A stretch of DNA of 64,000 nt from Amoebidium appalachense. Lineage: Eukaryota > Ichthyosporea. Location of the stretch: positions 2,232,001-2,296,000 of the forward strand of contig CAVNZM010000015.1 in the NCBI GenBank assembly GCA_963693365.1, given 5' to 3'. The notes beneath the pieces were generated by a model that searched no databases, had not been told where the DNA came from, and was given only the letters and a program-made list of their open reading frames with translations. The translations under genes and the position numbers were made by a program. Every line of letters begins with the position of its first letter. Within the stretch, counting starts at the first letter, position 1. This document shows positions 23,012 to 52,814 of the stretch, piece after piece.

Positions 23012-23828
23012 GGGAGAGGGGGCTGGGACTGACCGGTCTTGTTGGCAGCTGTGTATTTGTGCAGCCAGCAACACAGCGCCAAGTTGTACTCTTCGAGGTA
23101 CCCATCGCATTACCCCCCCCCCCCCCCTCCCCCCCTCCCCCCCGGGTACTCCCCTTCTCCCTCCACCGACCCGCCCCACCACACACACCACCACCACAGA
23201 CACACACACACACACACACACAAAAAAAAAAAAAAGAGAGAGGAAAAATGCACCCGTGATTAGGGATTTGCATGCGCTACACACGTGCTAGCACCCCGTA
23301 GGAGCTTCCCCCCCCCCCCCCCCCCCCCCCCCCACGTTCCCCTCTGCCAAGTAGATGGGCTCTGCCTAAGGCTTGCCTACTTTGATGTCTGCCTATGCTG
23401 CTTGCAATGGCTGTATGTATGATGAAGATGTGTTTTTGCTTGTTGCACGGCATCTTGGTATGTATGATGAAGATGCGTTTTTGCTTGTTGCACGGCATCT
23501 TGGTATGTGGCCTACGGTAATAGCAACTCTGATGTGCCTCTGTTTACCTCTTTTTTTGTGCCTATGTTGCCTGCGGGTGGGTTTCACAAATGCTGGGGGA
23601 TGGCTGTGTCTTTTGCTTCAAACACACACATGATGCTGGGGCCACAGTGACTGTCGTCTGTTTTAGTTCAAGTGGTCATCCCCAGTGTGCAAGGCTTTCA
23701 CTAGTAGCTCCGAGGTTTCACCTGATGGATACCCTTCATCCTTAATCCCCCCCCCTCCCCCCCCCCCCCCCCCCCTTCCTCCCCCCTCCCACCCCCCAAC
23801 CCAAACCACCCAACTATCTACGCACACG

Positions 23829-23910
<82 letters not shown>

Positions 23911-24346
23911 AACAACCAACCAACCAGTCCTTCAAATTGAACGGAAAACAAAACGAGAATTATATCATTAAATATGATAGAAAGCTAAGACGAAATGGAA
24001 CCTACTGACAAGCAAGACTATAAAATAACCAAATTGATTAGGAATATATGCGCCAACGTGCCAACTTAAAGTCCTCCTGTTTTCCACCTTCCTGTGTCTG
24101 GCTCGAAATTCGGTTTGTTTAAGCATGTGTTCACGGACCTGTCAGGGTGTGCATGTGCCTGCGTTGTTGTGTGACACTGTGTATGCCCTGTGTGTGCGTG
24201 CCAACGTGCATTCCACTCATGCTGGGTCACAGGCGGCCAACCTGTGCCTGTTTGTTTTGTCTGCGGGGGTGGTGGTGTGGCGCCAGCGCCAGCTCAGCTC
24301 TCGGATGTACTGGAAGATCCAGCGCCAGATAGGCAGCACCCTCTAA
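21046..24346 (+). CDS. JTB: JTB (jumping translocation breakpoint) family membrane protein
   Basis: Five phase-matched exons (21046-21137, 21297-21438, 22333-22427, 23049-23097, 24233-24346) encode 163 residues ending in TAA. JTB is a small type I membrane protein linked in vertebrates to cytokinesis and mitochondrial function. Visible features in order: a signal peptide (MLGRVCRFVLLLLCAICTTV), a Thr/Ser-rich linker, the cysteine-rich ectodomain (CAPC, CKHTGY, SC, then SCVFVQ), a transmembrane helix (LCLFVLSAGVVV) and the family's basic tail (WRQRQL, KIQRQIGS). The order C-x2-C, C-x2-TGY, C, SC, helix, RQRQL matches human JTB, which also has five exons as I recall. Identity outside these motifs is low. 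The start is the first ATG and is followed directly by the signal peptide. Confidence 0.88.
22851..23010. repeat. (TG)n, T-run and 64-base G-run in a JTB intron
   Basis: TG tract (22851-22907), then about 24 T and about 64 G (to 23010), ending 38 bases before the acceptor at 23048. Here the G run sits at the 3' end of the intron, unlike most introns in the window. Confidence 0.9.
23417..23504. repeat. 44-bp direct duplication
   Basis: Two adjacent copies of a 44-base segment (TATGATGAAGATG, GTTTTTGCTTGTTGCACGG) differing by one base, in the last JTB intron. Confidence 0.85.
23831..23908. repeat. (CA)n microsatellite
   Basis: CA tract of about 78 bases in the last intron of JTB. Confidence 0.95.
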
Positions 24347-25176
24347 ACCCCTCTTGCCGCATTTCAGAGGGTGGCCCAGTAGTTTGCTGGGCTCTGATTG
24401 GCCAGGCTGCTGTGCGGGGCAGGAGGACACAGGGCAGGACTGGCCCAGTGTGGCAGCTGCAATGGGGGCACCTGCAGGCTGGTGCACCGGGCAGGCGGCA
24501 TGCAATCTTAGCCTATGAGGGTGGGGGGCATGGCGCAGCACAGAGGCTATGCCATGAAGGATGGCCCTAATCATAGTGCCCGGCCACCGGCAGGCCACAC
24601 GTACCGGCGGCACAAGTGGGCTGAGTGCTCAGCAGCCCAGGTCGGCATCACCCGGGGCCCAGCTGGCTGAGCTGAGCCCTGGGGGACCGGGCGGGTTGGC
24701 CAGACTACTAGCTGCACATACCATGACATTGACTCTCTGGCTGACTACTAGTAGCTCAGCCTCCAAGGTGACATCCCTCGTGCGGTCAGCACAACTGTTA
24801 CATTCAGAATATCATTACATAGATGTACCGTAGTTATTAATAACTGTTGTTACATTTGTAACAGTTGTGAAATTTTAGGGTGCTGAGTGCCCAGATGTAT
24901 ACTGGATTGTCAGACTTCTTGGTGAAGAAAGTAATTATTATAGCAGGAAAACGTTCAATCTTAGGCTTACGACTATACATAATAATGTGTTGTTCAGTAA
25001 CTATGTACAATTTCCATGATGATAGTTTTATAGTTTTGAAATGAAAGGCAGGGTTACAATGATTGGCAATTTTTAAATTTATGAAGTCTAGAAACACTTT
25101 TAAATAGTAGGAATACCAACCGAGAATTTCAAACTCTTTAGTCCGACCTCCCCCCCCCCCCCCCCCCCCCCCCGGG

Positions 25177-25418
25177 TGACGGGGAAAAGGGGGAGGAGTG
25201 GGCGTGAGGGGCCTGGCCCAGGGCCGGGCTTGCTTGTTTTTGTGCATGACTACCCTAATCACTAATTAGTACACTGTCACACACACACACACCGTCGGTC
25301 CGTAACACGTGCACGTGAAACATGTGTCACGCACGGAAAAAGGGCTTGTACATGTGCTTGTGAATTACTTCGGAGCTGACACCCTATCATGGCATAAAAA
25401 AGTAAAAAGAAAAAAAAA

Positions 25419-25455
<37 letters not shown>

Positions 25456-25698
25456 GACGGGGAAAAGGGGAGGAGTGGGCGTGAGGGGTCTGGTCCTGGG
25501 CCGGGCTTGCTTGTGTTTGTGCATGACTAACCTAATCACTAATTAGTACACTGTCACACACACACACCGTCGGTCCGTAACGCATGCACTGGCACGTGAA
25601 ACATGTGTCACGCACGGAAAAGGGGCTTGTGCTTGTGAATTACTTCGGAGCTGACACCCTATCATGGCATAAAAAAAGTAAAAGCAAAAAAAAAAAAA

Positions 25699-25740
<42 letters not shown>
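25177..25740. repeat. Two-copy tandem duplication of about 278 bp bounded by homopolymers
   Basis: The segment starting GGTGACGGGGAAAAGGGG and running through CCTAATCACTAATTAGTACA and CACGGAAAA to an A-run plus G-run occurs at 25177-25454 and again at 25455-25740, with small indels. Each copy ends in (A)n(G)n. The first copy is preceded by a C run. A 20-base core around CACTAATTAG is itself palindromic. Confidence 0.85.
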
Positions 25741-25742
<2 letters not shown>

Positions 25743-26894
25743 GCGTGATTGTGATCACTCGTTCGAGAGCCTAAAAAAAAAAAAAAAAAGAAAAGAAAGA
25801 AACTGAGGAGAGACAGCTGAACTTCGGATCTTGTACGTGGCCCTTTCCGCAGTATCTAACACGGGCGGCTAGATTTACTGGGTTTCATTTAGGATGAGGC
25901 GCGTGACAGCAACCGTTCGGATCGATCCACCCACGGCCAGAACCTTCGGGATAATGAATTCTGATACGCCATTCTTATCCCCATGCGGCCTCATTGTAGA
26001 TATGGCGCCATACAGTAGGCTAGGGTCCACGCGTATTGTAGCTAATCACATTTATTTACCGTTCTCTATTTAATGAATTATTTACCGTCCTCTATTTAAT
26101 GGAATATTATTGCGCATTGATAATGACTGAATGAAGCATGAGCCTGACATAGCCCGGCGCCCGGCTCCCACCTCAGCCCTGAGCTCTAGATCTAGCCCAA
26201 TTTGGTCATGAGGAATGTGAACAGAAGATCGGGCATTCTTGTAAATGGTTCTACATATGGTGGTTTTATTAGACACTACAATGTATGAAATGTTTTTATA
26301 TATAAATATATATATATATATTGATTTAAATATATTTCTCAACTGGTGGATCACCGTGGAGGTTTTTTGGGAAGCAAGCCCCAGCGCCATTAAAGGGCCC
26401 TTTAATAAATATTTGCCGCATTTATTTCGGTCGGGAATGCATTGAACCCCCGGAACTTCGAAATTGCCAATGTACAGTACGTTGTCAGTATTGCATACAC
26501 TTCCCGCTAAGGCAAGTCACGGCCAGCAATCTGCAGATCCGATTCATCCATCTTACTATAAAAACTGGACAGCTTACCAACAAAAAAAAACTTGGCAGGC
26601 CCCCAAACTGTTTGCAGCATATATTAAATGGACCTGTTGTTCCTGTTAACGTTCGTGACGAGACCACATGAATCATGATCATTTTATGACGAGCCAGAGG
26701 AAGTGATTGGATCAAAGTCAGGCCAGTGAATTAGTGCACGTCCGCGGATCTGGATGGCTCGCCGTGTGATGAGACACGTGCACGTGGCAACGTTGAGGTA
26801 TATTTAGGCACAAGGCCCATGTGTTTAATACAGCGCGTGGTGGCTATTCATTGCCTGGAATAATACTATTTCAACCCGAGTAAGTTCCAGACCG

Positions 26895-27452
26895 TTGTTT
26901 GCCCGTGGCGGGCGGCCAGTGTACATGTCATACCCAGATACAAAGTATTTGCCGTGTGAACCGTCCAGGCCGGCTTTCGGCCTTTGCCTGATGCCTGATC
27001 AGGGCAGCCCGGCAAGACTTCGGATCATGAGGCATAAACCCTCGATAGTATATTATCGAGGCGGATGCCTGCTAGTAGAGTCATACGCATTGATTGTTAC
27101 TATGTTGTTTCTGTCTATATTTCGTAGTCGCCGTTTTGGGTCTTTCTTCCACTACTGTAGCTCTTTGTGGCGCGTCCGTATGCTACAAAATTTACGAAGT
27201 CCGGATCCATATTTGCGCAAGCACGCGTGGAAAAGGATTGATTGGAGCGAAGCGGTGCTGTACGTAGATGCACGCAGCATCGCCGGTAAATCTATCCTGG
27301 AGACGCAACAGGGTCGTGTGCGTCTGACCGTAGGCTCTGGCAGCCTGTGTCGGGCCAGGTCGCATGCTAACAGTGAGTTCAACTTCTACGACGCGTTTCG
27401 GTTCTGTTACTATGGCATACTATGGTACGTACAAGTACACTATAAAATTTAA
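26895..27452 (+). CDS. Orphan ORF, doubtful
   Basis: A 185-codon open frame with no recognised domain. It lacks the GC3 bias of the confirmed genes, and its first in-frame ATG is internal. The second half (for example LRKHAWKRIDWSEAVLYVDA) reads more like protein than the first, and a good donor (ATG|GTACGT near 27424) lies inside it. It could be an exon of an unmodelled gene, a transposon relic, or chance. A small inverted repeat (CCTCGATA/TATCGAGG, 27041-27062) lies inside it. Confidence 0.2.
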   Translation: MFARGGRPVYMSYPDTKYLPCEPSRPAFGLCLMPDQGSPARLRIMRHKPSIVYYRGGCLLVESYALIVTMLFLSIFRSRRFGSFFHYCSSLWRVRMLQNLRSPDPYLRKHAWKRIDWSEAVLYVDARSIAGKSILETQQGRVRLTVGSGSLCRARSHANSEFNFYDAFRFCYYGILWYVQVHYKI

Positions 27453-27497
27453 CTGTGAGCAGGCGTGTGGTGCACACTGCTAAACAACTATTTCAAG

Positions 27498-27528
<31 letters not shown>

Positions 27529-28002
27529 GTCTCTGACCCGGACTTGAGGGGGAGACTTTCTTCATCGGTGATTTAGGTTACATGTTATAATACGCCAGGC
27601 ACCGCCGACATACCCTGCCGGTGGCACAACGGTCAGTGTCAGACACGGAAAAAAACCGTTGAAGTTCTTCCTTATGAATTAGTACGACCGACTGTGACAC
27701 CACAAACTGACTGACTTATACGGCCAGCGCACTCCACCAATAGTCTGTTTTATTCACGATTCACAAGCAGGCCAACGTTTGCAAGTAGTGTTTAGTTTTC
27801 TACGCCGACCAAGTAGTAGGTAGTAAGGCTTGCTAGACTAATAGCAAGTCAGTTAGCCGGCCCTCATATTATTAGCTAGCCAGCGACTTTGAAATAAGCA
27901 CGTGCCCATCCTAAAGTTGCGCAGCACGGCGGCCCTGCAGACCGCAAGGAGCCCACCTAACCTGCCCGGGGCCGTGCAGCGAGGGACACACCCAGTGGGC
28001 CA

Positions 28003-29689
28003 ATGTGCGCGGACGTGCTGCGGCAGCCCACCGGCCGGCTGCTTGACGTCCATCCCCCCCACCCAGATGTGACGCAGGCCAGGTCTGCAATGGCACACCA
28101 CCTGGGCGAGGCCTTTGGCTGGCTGCCCGACGAGCTGCTTGCCGGCCCCAAAGACGACACCTGGCTGCCCCACCGCCACCAGCCCCACACTGTGAGCAGC
28201 GCACAGCACCCGCCCACAGAGGCCTCTCCACAGCTGGCCCCGTGGCCACGGCGGCTAAAAAGCGCCCTGTATGAGCCCCAGCATACACACACAGACCCAC
28301 ACCACCACAACAGATACTACCACACTGGCAGCCACACACGCCACGATAGGCGCTACTGACACGCAGCTAGCACACCACGACTGGCTGCACGACTGGGAGG
28401 GCTTTGATCACCCACGGCGCAGCACCGCCCACAGTGCCCGGCCCGTGCAGACTGGCCACTATGATAGCAGGCACGAGCTGCAGGGCAGTGGCCAGGCCAG
28501 GCCCAGCCAGCCAGCCCACCACGGCTGGGCCCACGAGGTCCAGACAGCCCCACAACACCACCCTATGGGCGGCCGCAGGCAGAGCTGGGGCCAGATCCCA
28601 GGCACCCACCAAGATTTTGGCCGGCACCCGGCCAGCAACACACCGCGCTACGGTGCAGACGAGCACGAGGGCCAGTGGCTGGGCGGGCCAGCAGCAAGGG
28701 CCAGCGAGCAGGGCTATGGGGGCCACAGCAGGCCCAGCCACGTGCCACCGCCCGCAGGGCCACTGCGGCGCCGGGCCAGTGTGGAGTCTGAGAAGTCCAG
28801 CTGGCTAGGCAGCGACCTGGCACAGCAGCAGCGCCCAGCCCACGGCAGCTCCCCTGCATACCCCCGCAGCCCCCACGGCAGTTCCTTTCCAAGTGGCCAG
28901 CACCGACCCACTCCGGACTCTGCGCCGCAGCACCGCGACGAGGCTGCGCACTACTCGCCACAGCAGGGCACGGCCACACTAGGGGACGGGGTGTGGGACC
29001 ACGAGCACGAGCCAGAGGAGGGGGGCTGGGGGCAGCAGGGGGGCACGTCGTCTGTGAGGTCGTCGGGCAGCGAGCAGGGGGAGCTGCAGGAGCTGGAGCT
29101 GCTGCTGGGGCAGGCCGACAGAGAGGCGCGGCCGTACGTGTGCAGTTTCAAGGACTGCGGCCAGGCCTTTGCCCACCCTGGGCCCCTGCGCAGCCACGAG
29201 CTGCAGCACGTGGGCGACCGGCCCTACTTCTGCACCCAGCAGCCCTGCCCGGCCACCTTTTCCACGGCCGACGCCCTGCGCGCACACCAGCGCACACACC
29301 TTGCCGACCGCCCCTACCGCTGCCCCGTGCCCCAGTGCACGGCGGCGTTTCGGCAGTCCAGCGGGCTCAAGATGCACATTCGCACACACACGGGGGAGCG
29401 GCCGTTCAAGTGCAACTTTGCGGGCTGCACGTCGGCCTTCAAGCGGTCGTCCCAGCTCAAGCTGCACAAGCGCATACACACAGGCGAGAAGCCCTACGTG
29501 TGCGCCTTCGAGGGCTGCACGGCACGCTTCAGCTGCCCCCGCAACTTCTCGGCCCACAAGCGCACGCACACAGGAGAGAAGCCCTACCACTGCAGCTATC
29601 CCGGCTGTGACGCAGCATTTGGGCGGTCCAGCTCCCTCACCCGTCACATGAAGGTCCACACCCGTGGCAGCCACCTGCCCCCACCCTAG
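28003..29689 (+). CDS. C2H2 zinc-finger protein with six C-terminal fingers
   Basis: Proposed exons are 28003-28191 and 28295-29689, giving 527 residues. The ATG at 28003 is the first after an in-frame stop at 27958. The donor (ACT|GTGAGC) and acceptor (CACACAG) restore the frame. A shorter start at 28271 would avoid the intron. Residues 1-340 are low-complexity (His, Gln, Ser, Pro) with an acidic stretch before the fingers. Six fingers of the C-x4-C-x12-H-x3-H type run to the C-terminus, beginning YVCSFKDC, YFCTQQPC, YRCPVPQC, FKCNFAGC, YVCAFEGC and YHCSYPGC. TGEKP/TGERP linkers separate the last four. The finger spacing is like TFIIIA, GLI or ZIC proteins, but there is no clear orthology. 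It is presumably a sequence-specific nuclear DNA-binding protein. AATAAA follows at 29924. Confidence 0.88.
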
Positions 29690-29923
29690 TACCAATGCCG
29701 CTCTGTTTATGCCACGCACCGTACAGTACCTTGATACCACTTGCATCACATCGTGTCACGTGTCCAGTACATTGCTATGTTTATGGTTGCAAAAATCATG
29801 TGTTATATCTGTAATATGATGGGGCTGAAGCAATGCTATTATATTATATATGTAATATTATGGGGCTGAAGCATGTTATATAAATCTGATGTGACTCCTC
29901 GAAACTCTATTACTGATTATGAA

Positions 29924-29929
29924 AATAAA
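29924..29929 (+). terminator. Poly(A) signal AATAAA
   Basis: Canonical hexamer 235 bases after the TAG of the C2H2 gene. Confidence 0.65.
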
Positions 29930-30321
29930 GATTTGATTCCGGGTGTAACTTTTGAGAAAGTTTAGAGTTGTAACAAGTCTCAGACTAAGCCCTACTGTTT
30001 AATGGCATGTTCATGTTTTGACCTCAGTCATGACTAAACTTTAGTAGTATTATGTTCACCTGACTGATCGTACCTTCGAAACTGAATTTAGATGAATGCC
30101 ACCAGATCAGGCTGTGCATTGGTATCAATAACTTGTGAGGCGCAGCCCTTGCAAGGAATACTAAAGCCGGTTTATCATGGCGTTTATCGAAAGCTTACGA
30201 AGAAAAGGTGGAGGCAGTGTAGAAATCTTGGAATTACCAAAATGGTAAAGGTTCGCTTGGCATGTGCATTTGACGTGTGTACGTGTGGGTGGGTGTGCCC
30301 GGACCCGGTGGGCGGGTGTGT

Positions 30322-30393
<72 letters not shown>

Positions 30394-30524
30394 GACTCGC
30401 AGTGGCGGTATGATACCAGCACATAAACCACAGAGCTCAGAGCCTGAGCCTGGCAACTCAGCGGTTGAAATGTGCAACTTGTCACAGTGACCTCCTGGAT
30501 GCAACCGCTCCGGGCCACGGCAAC

Positions 30525-30757
30525 AAAAAGTACCTCTATTAGTAGTTTAATATAACGCATAATATATATTGGAAGCCCATTAGACTTCAGACTAAAAAGT
30601 ACCTTTATTAGTAGTTTGATATAACGCATAATATATATTGGAAGCCCATTAGACTTCAGACTAAAAAGTACCTTTATTAGTAGTTTGATATAACGCATAA
30701 TATATATTGGAAGCCCATTTTTAATATAACGCATATTATATATTGGAAGCCCATTAG
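30525..30757. repeat. 69-bp tandem repeat, three full copies and a partial
   Basis: Units begin AAAAAGTACC at 30525, 30594 and 30663 and contain ATATAACGCATAATATATAT and GGAAGCCCATTAGACTT. The fourth copy is internally truncated (30720-30757). Confidence 0.92.
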
Positions 30758-31218
30758 ACTTAAGACTTTGCAGCCATGGCTGCTGCCTTGACCGTTGGCC
30801 TCACTGAGCGGCCTTGTAAGTGCTGAGGGCAAGTTGGCCGCTCAAGTTGGCAGAACCAAGGCACAACCAAGGAACCATGCACTGGTCGGCCGCGCACTAT
30901 TGGCTCACCGTTGTTTGCACTCTTTGGTAAAACAAAATAAGTCCACCAATCATAAATTACTTATACAAAAAGGGTGCGTATATTGGATCAAGATCACGTC
31001 TCAAAGATATTGTGTCTTTCACAACGCACATTCGCATGAACACGAATGAGCAAAAAAAAAAAAAAAGCGTACATGAACATTCTCATGTACTCAGTGTACA
31101 TAAACCTGACCGGCCACTGCCGCACTGTATATGTGACAGACGCACACCCAAGTTGGTGACCAAGCAGGTCCTAGGTTTTGAATCACACAGAGGCGTAAGT
31201 GAGAAACAGAGGCACACC

Positions 31219-38035
<6,817 letters not shown>

Positions 38036-38274
38036 CATGGACCACATGCGGTCCATGTTGTTTCACTGACTGGATGCTGGGCCGCCAGCCTAGGCTGAGG
38101 CATGCAGGGCAGCCCGCGTGCAGATGAGTGCGGCATAACATGATATGGTGGGCTACACTGGGCCTCTGCTGTGTGGATGCCAGACACAGTGTCTGTGATG
38201 CAGCAAGTGACGTATGAACCCTGCAGGCAGGGCAGCATGATTATTTGGCGGCTGGGCCGACCTGACCAATCAAA

Positions 38275-38280
38275 ATTAAA
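38275..38280 (+). terminator. Possible poly(A) signal ATTAAA for HSDL2
   Basis: The common variant hexamer, 240 bases after the proposed HSDL2 stop. No AATAAA lies between. Confidence 0.4.
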
Positions 38281-38305
38281 GTGATCCGTCGTGATACACA
38301 CATGT

Positions 38306-38311
38306 TTTATT
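38306..38311 (-). terminator. Poly(A) signal AATAAA for NNT
   Basis: TTTATT on the + strand, 436 bases beyond the NNT stop on the minus strand. Confidence 0.55.
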
Positions 38312-38746
38312 AAGCATGGAATCAACACAATCCCTCCCCCCCCCCCCCCCCCCCCCCCCCCTTCCCACCGGCACCGGGAGGCCTCCTTGTGGGCGATACA
38401 CGCTGGCTGTGTTCTGTACTGCAACCCGTCCCACCTCCGGTTTTGATAGTTGAGTGCACACACTGGAGACATGCCCGCATGGTGGCACAGGGTCAGCCAA
38501 GCAGCATATCCACATGGCTTACCCTCAGTGTCGCTGGTCACCATACGTGCGTTCGTTTATTACGTGCAGGCCCCGGGCCTGCCTACAATCAGCATCTGTA
38601 GCTATCATGATATATATACGATATATATTCTACTCTTTGTCTTCAAATCTATAAAACTTCTTGTGTTCATTCTCTCCCCTGTTTCACAAATTGCAAAACA
38701 TCACCTATCTAAAAATAGCGCTTAAAGACACTGTGCCGTACTTTTG

Positions 38747-49452
<10,706 letters not shown>

Positions 49453-49754
49453 AGCTGGCACCCGCCGCGGGCAGCAGCTAACACAGCGCACCGTGATAGC
49501 CCTTCACTCTCACACACACAAAAACACACAAGTTGGAACACGTAGGTCGTAAAATGCGGGGAAATGCGTGGGAGAAAACTGAAAGGCTTTTTTTCACCTG
49601 GTGTGTATTGTAATCCCCTAGAGGATTACATGGGGGTTGTATAGGGGCTCTAGTCACGAATAAACTTTAAAGTGGAACACGACCGTCGCGACGTAACGCA
49701 GAACTCATTTTATATTGCTGCAGTATGTATTATCGTTTTAAAAAGATAATACAA

Positions 49755-49794
<40 letters not shown>

Positions 49795-51075
49795 CTTATT
49801 AATATGGGTTTGCAACTAACCACCTGCATTGAAACTGTCTATTTAATTATTATTCCAGTCACATTGATTTACGGGGGGTCTGATCACAATAGGGAGGTAG
49901 TGGCGTTTGTTTGTAGGAAAAGTGAGCCTCGATTATGGTTGGATACAAAACTTTATGGGAGCGCGGTAAATAACCTTAAACCGGGTAGGTGGTGGCGTTC
50001 GCGGAATCCCAAACCAGCAATATTAGCAGCAATCGCTATGTATACTAAATGTGAAGTGGGCCAACAATATGTTTGATGCCCCAATAAATATCCCCACGTT
50101 AAGGTGTTTGCCCCATCTTGGCCTGCCAGGCTGCCAGCTGAGCCTGTCTGGCTCACGGTCATCGCAGGGCTGAGAGGGGTGCAAATTTTTAGTCACCGGA
50201 CAGATGATCGACAGTTCAACATTTTTCTACAGTGTACATACTCGGAGGCATCCCAAAGTGTTATGGTACTGGCGAAGTCCAAGATCTCAGCTCAGAGGAG
50301 TGCAATCGCAGTTAGTTGGAGCGCAACAATTGGCTCAATCGTTAGCATTCCAACAAATCACAAATGTAAAATTAACACATTGATGAGCCAGATCTGCACA
50401 TCAGAATTAAACCAATCATCAAACGTCATTGCTCTTTTGCTCTAGTTCAAAAAGGCGTTTAGATTGATTAAAATTATAGATAATCTAATTCAATTGGTGC
50501 GGTGCATCGACAAAAAGTCTGACGTCACATTCCTATTCAGAAATCAAGCAATATGATTGGTGCGGGGGCTCGACGAAAATCCCGGCTAGACTAGTGCTGC
50601 CATGGGCTTTGTCAACAACAGTGTAACGAAGAGTGTAACCAGTTGTCCTTGCAATTGTCAACAGTGTAACGTGGTTCACCAAATAATGAAGTTACTTTAC
50701 ATACTCATAAAGGTTTGCATTGAGAGAAGCAGTGAATAAAGCTACCTTGAAACAGGTAGTGTGCTCGCCAAGGGACAACAGAGAAAGCCCAAGGTGTATA
50801 ACTTACATATTCCTTGAGCGCTGCGCTGCGTTCACCAAATGCAAGCTTGCAGCCGACGGCCAGTCGTCGGCCACACAGGCGTGGTTGGTAGCTAAACATC
50901 GTTTAGACCTGGCCGTGCTTGTCGTTGTACTGAGCGCCAGGCCTGTCCAGGTTGCAGCAGCAGCTGCTGGGGGGGCTCTGTTTATTCTCTGGCTTTCTTG
51001 ACAGCAGATAAGAAGGCTCCATATCAACTGTTCCTGGTCAGAGATCCTATCATAGCTCTCACACACTCACAGCAC

Positions 51076-51243
<168 letters not shown>

Positions 51244-51753
51244 CACACACCTCACAGGCACATAAACGCTGTACCCACACACACCGAGGCACACAAACTC
51301 ACAAGCAAGTGCAAATGCCTTTTCTAATCTACATACACCACTTGTACAAGTGAAAAGAACTTCGCAAACAAAAAGATCAGGTGCCGCTTGAAATACGCGC
51401 ACCGCGCACTCACGTCCACGTACATACACACAAGGTATTGAAAGCCGGCATACCTCAGGTGTCTTCGGCTACACAGCCGCAGACACACACACCGGCGGCA
51501 AGTCGTCTGCAGCCAAAGGGTGTGCAGCCAGATTGGGGCCCAGGTGGCACATGCTGGCCGTCCGGGCCATGTGTGATCTGTGGCAGGGCCACAGTCTTAC
51601 AGCCCTGCTGCGTGCTCTCGGGAGCCAAAGGGCCTTGGAGTCCTGCCTTGTCGACACACCAACTCGGAGGCGGCCTCTAACACAATAGCAGTTTGTTTAA
51701 AAGGCGTGTTTCAAGCTGCACTATGAAAGCACTTGCTCGAGATCTATTCAACC

Positions 51754-51756
<3 letters not shown>

Positions 51757-51803
<47 letters not shown>

Positions 51804-51833
51804 ACAAAAAAAAAAAAAAAAAAAAAAAACCGA

Positions 51834-51923
<90 letters not shown>
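51757..51923. repeat. C-run, A-run, (CA)n compound tract
   Basis: About 47 C, 25 A and 88 bases of CA in direct succession. The mirror architecture (TG, T-run, G-run) occurs at 22851-23010. Confidence 0.93.
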
Positions 51924-51925
<2 letters not shown>

Positions 51926-52586
51926 TATGAATAGGTGCCCCCTGCATGCACTTACTTTGTCACAACCTGCATAGCTGCTTGGTTGTGTATGCCGCCTCCT
52001 TCCTTTTTTGTCACCACAACAGGCTACATGGAATGCCTAAATATATTGCATATGACTATGTTTTATTAGGGCCACCATCCACAGTCTCGGCCACTGCACC
52101 GTCTTTTCTCCGTGCAGGCCAGGCCCGTCAGTCTCTGTCTCCGTACCTAGCTCACAGTGGCCACTGAGACCTCCTCCCTTCCCTCTCCCCCTCCCCCCCA
52201 GGCTCTTTCACTCTCTCTGCCCCCTCCCCCCCCCAAACAACCAAAACTACCACCACCACCCCTTCCTTCCTGATCCCCCGCCATGCTACTTGGCCCTGGC
52301 TTGGGCAGGCAGCACTCACCTTGCCTCGGCACACACCCGATGCTGGCGTGGGCTTGACAGGTTGGCGAAAAGGGTGGTGTTGACATAAAAATCTGACCTT
52401 GGGGTGCAAAAACAAAGAACCAACAAGAGCCAGTGACAGAGGTTCGCGTGTGCCTCCAAGGGCCATGCAGGTGTATTTTATTTTGTTGACGTGTGGCACT
52501 AGGGAAACAGTGTATGCAAAACTACATCGCAGCTCAGAATGCCTTTGGGGTAAGTTACGGGCCCGGCCCGGTGAAATATAATGCTC

Positions 52587-52592
52587 TTTATT
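52587..52592 (-). terminator. Poly(A) signal AATAAA
   Basis: TTTATT on the + strand, 223 bases past the stop (52815-52817) of the minus-strand zinc-finger gene. Confidence 0.6.
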
Positions 52593-52814
52593 CAGTTCAT
52601 CAGTAAAAAAACACTTGTTTCATTCGTGCTATATTCTATCCACACATAACACAGCTGTCGCAAGGTACCCTGACCATGCTTCTCTGCAAGTCACCGCCGT
52701 AGGCAAGGGGCCACGTGCACCCACACTCACCTTCCTCTCATTCCCCCCCCCCCCCTCCTCCCCCCTCCCCCCGCCCTCTCCCCCCTCCCCCTCCCCGCCC
52801 CCAAACGTAGTGTG

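Larger units (their letters stand above)
24347..28002. other. Intergenic region between JTB and the C2H2 gene
   Basis: About 3.6 kb without a recognisable gene. It contains GC-moderate sequence to about 24800 (probably JTB 3' UTR), AT-rich sequence, a 280-bp tandem duplication (25177-25740), poly(A)/poly(G) tracts, a short duplication of TTATTTACCG-TCTCTATTTAATG (26050-26103), the orphan ORF at 26895-27452, and a T run (about 27501-27528). No tRNA or rRNA was seen. Confidence 0.5.
29690..31218. other. Intergenic region upstream of HSDL2
   Basis: It holds the 3' UTR of the zinc-finger gene, a duplicated segment ending GGGGCTGAAGCA (29800-29880), a G run of about 57 bases (30336-30392) and the 69-bp repeats. 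A possible small exon starts at 30776 (Kozak GCAGCCATGG, 13 codons, donor CCTT|GTAAGT). Its phase does not fit HSDL2 and I found no partner. Confidence 0.45.

Noticed and set aside
28979-29749. 256-codon minus-strand ORF opposite the C2H2 gene
   Set aside because: GC3-rich sense codons suppress antisense stops. The sense strand has six complete zinc fingers.
30776-30815. Possible first exon (MAAALTVGLTERP) with a good Kozak context and GTAAGT donor
   Set aside because: The phase does not fit HSDL2 exon 2, the family N-terminus is better matched by the ATG at 31219, and no other partner exon was found.
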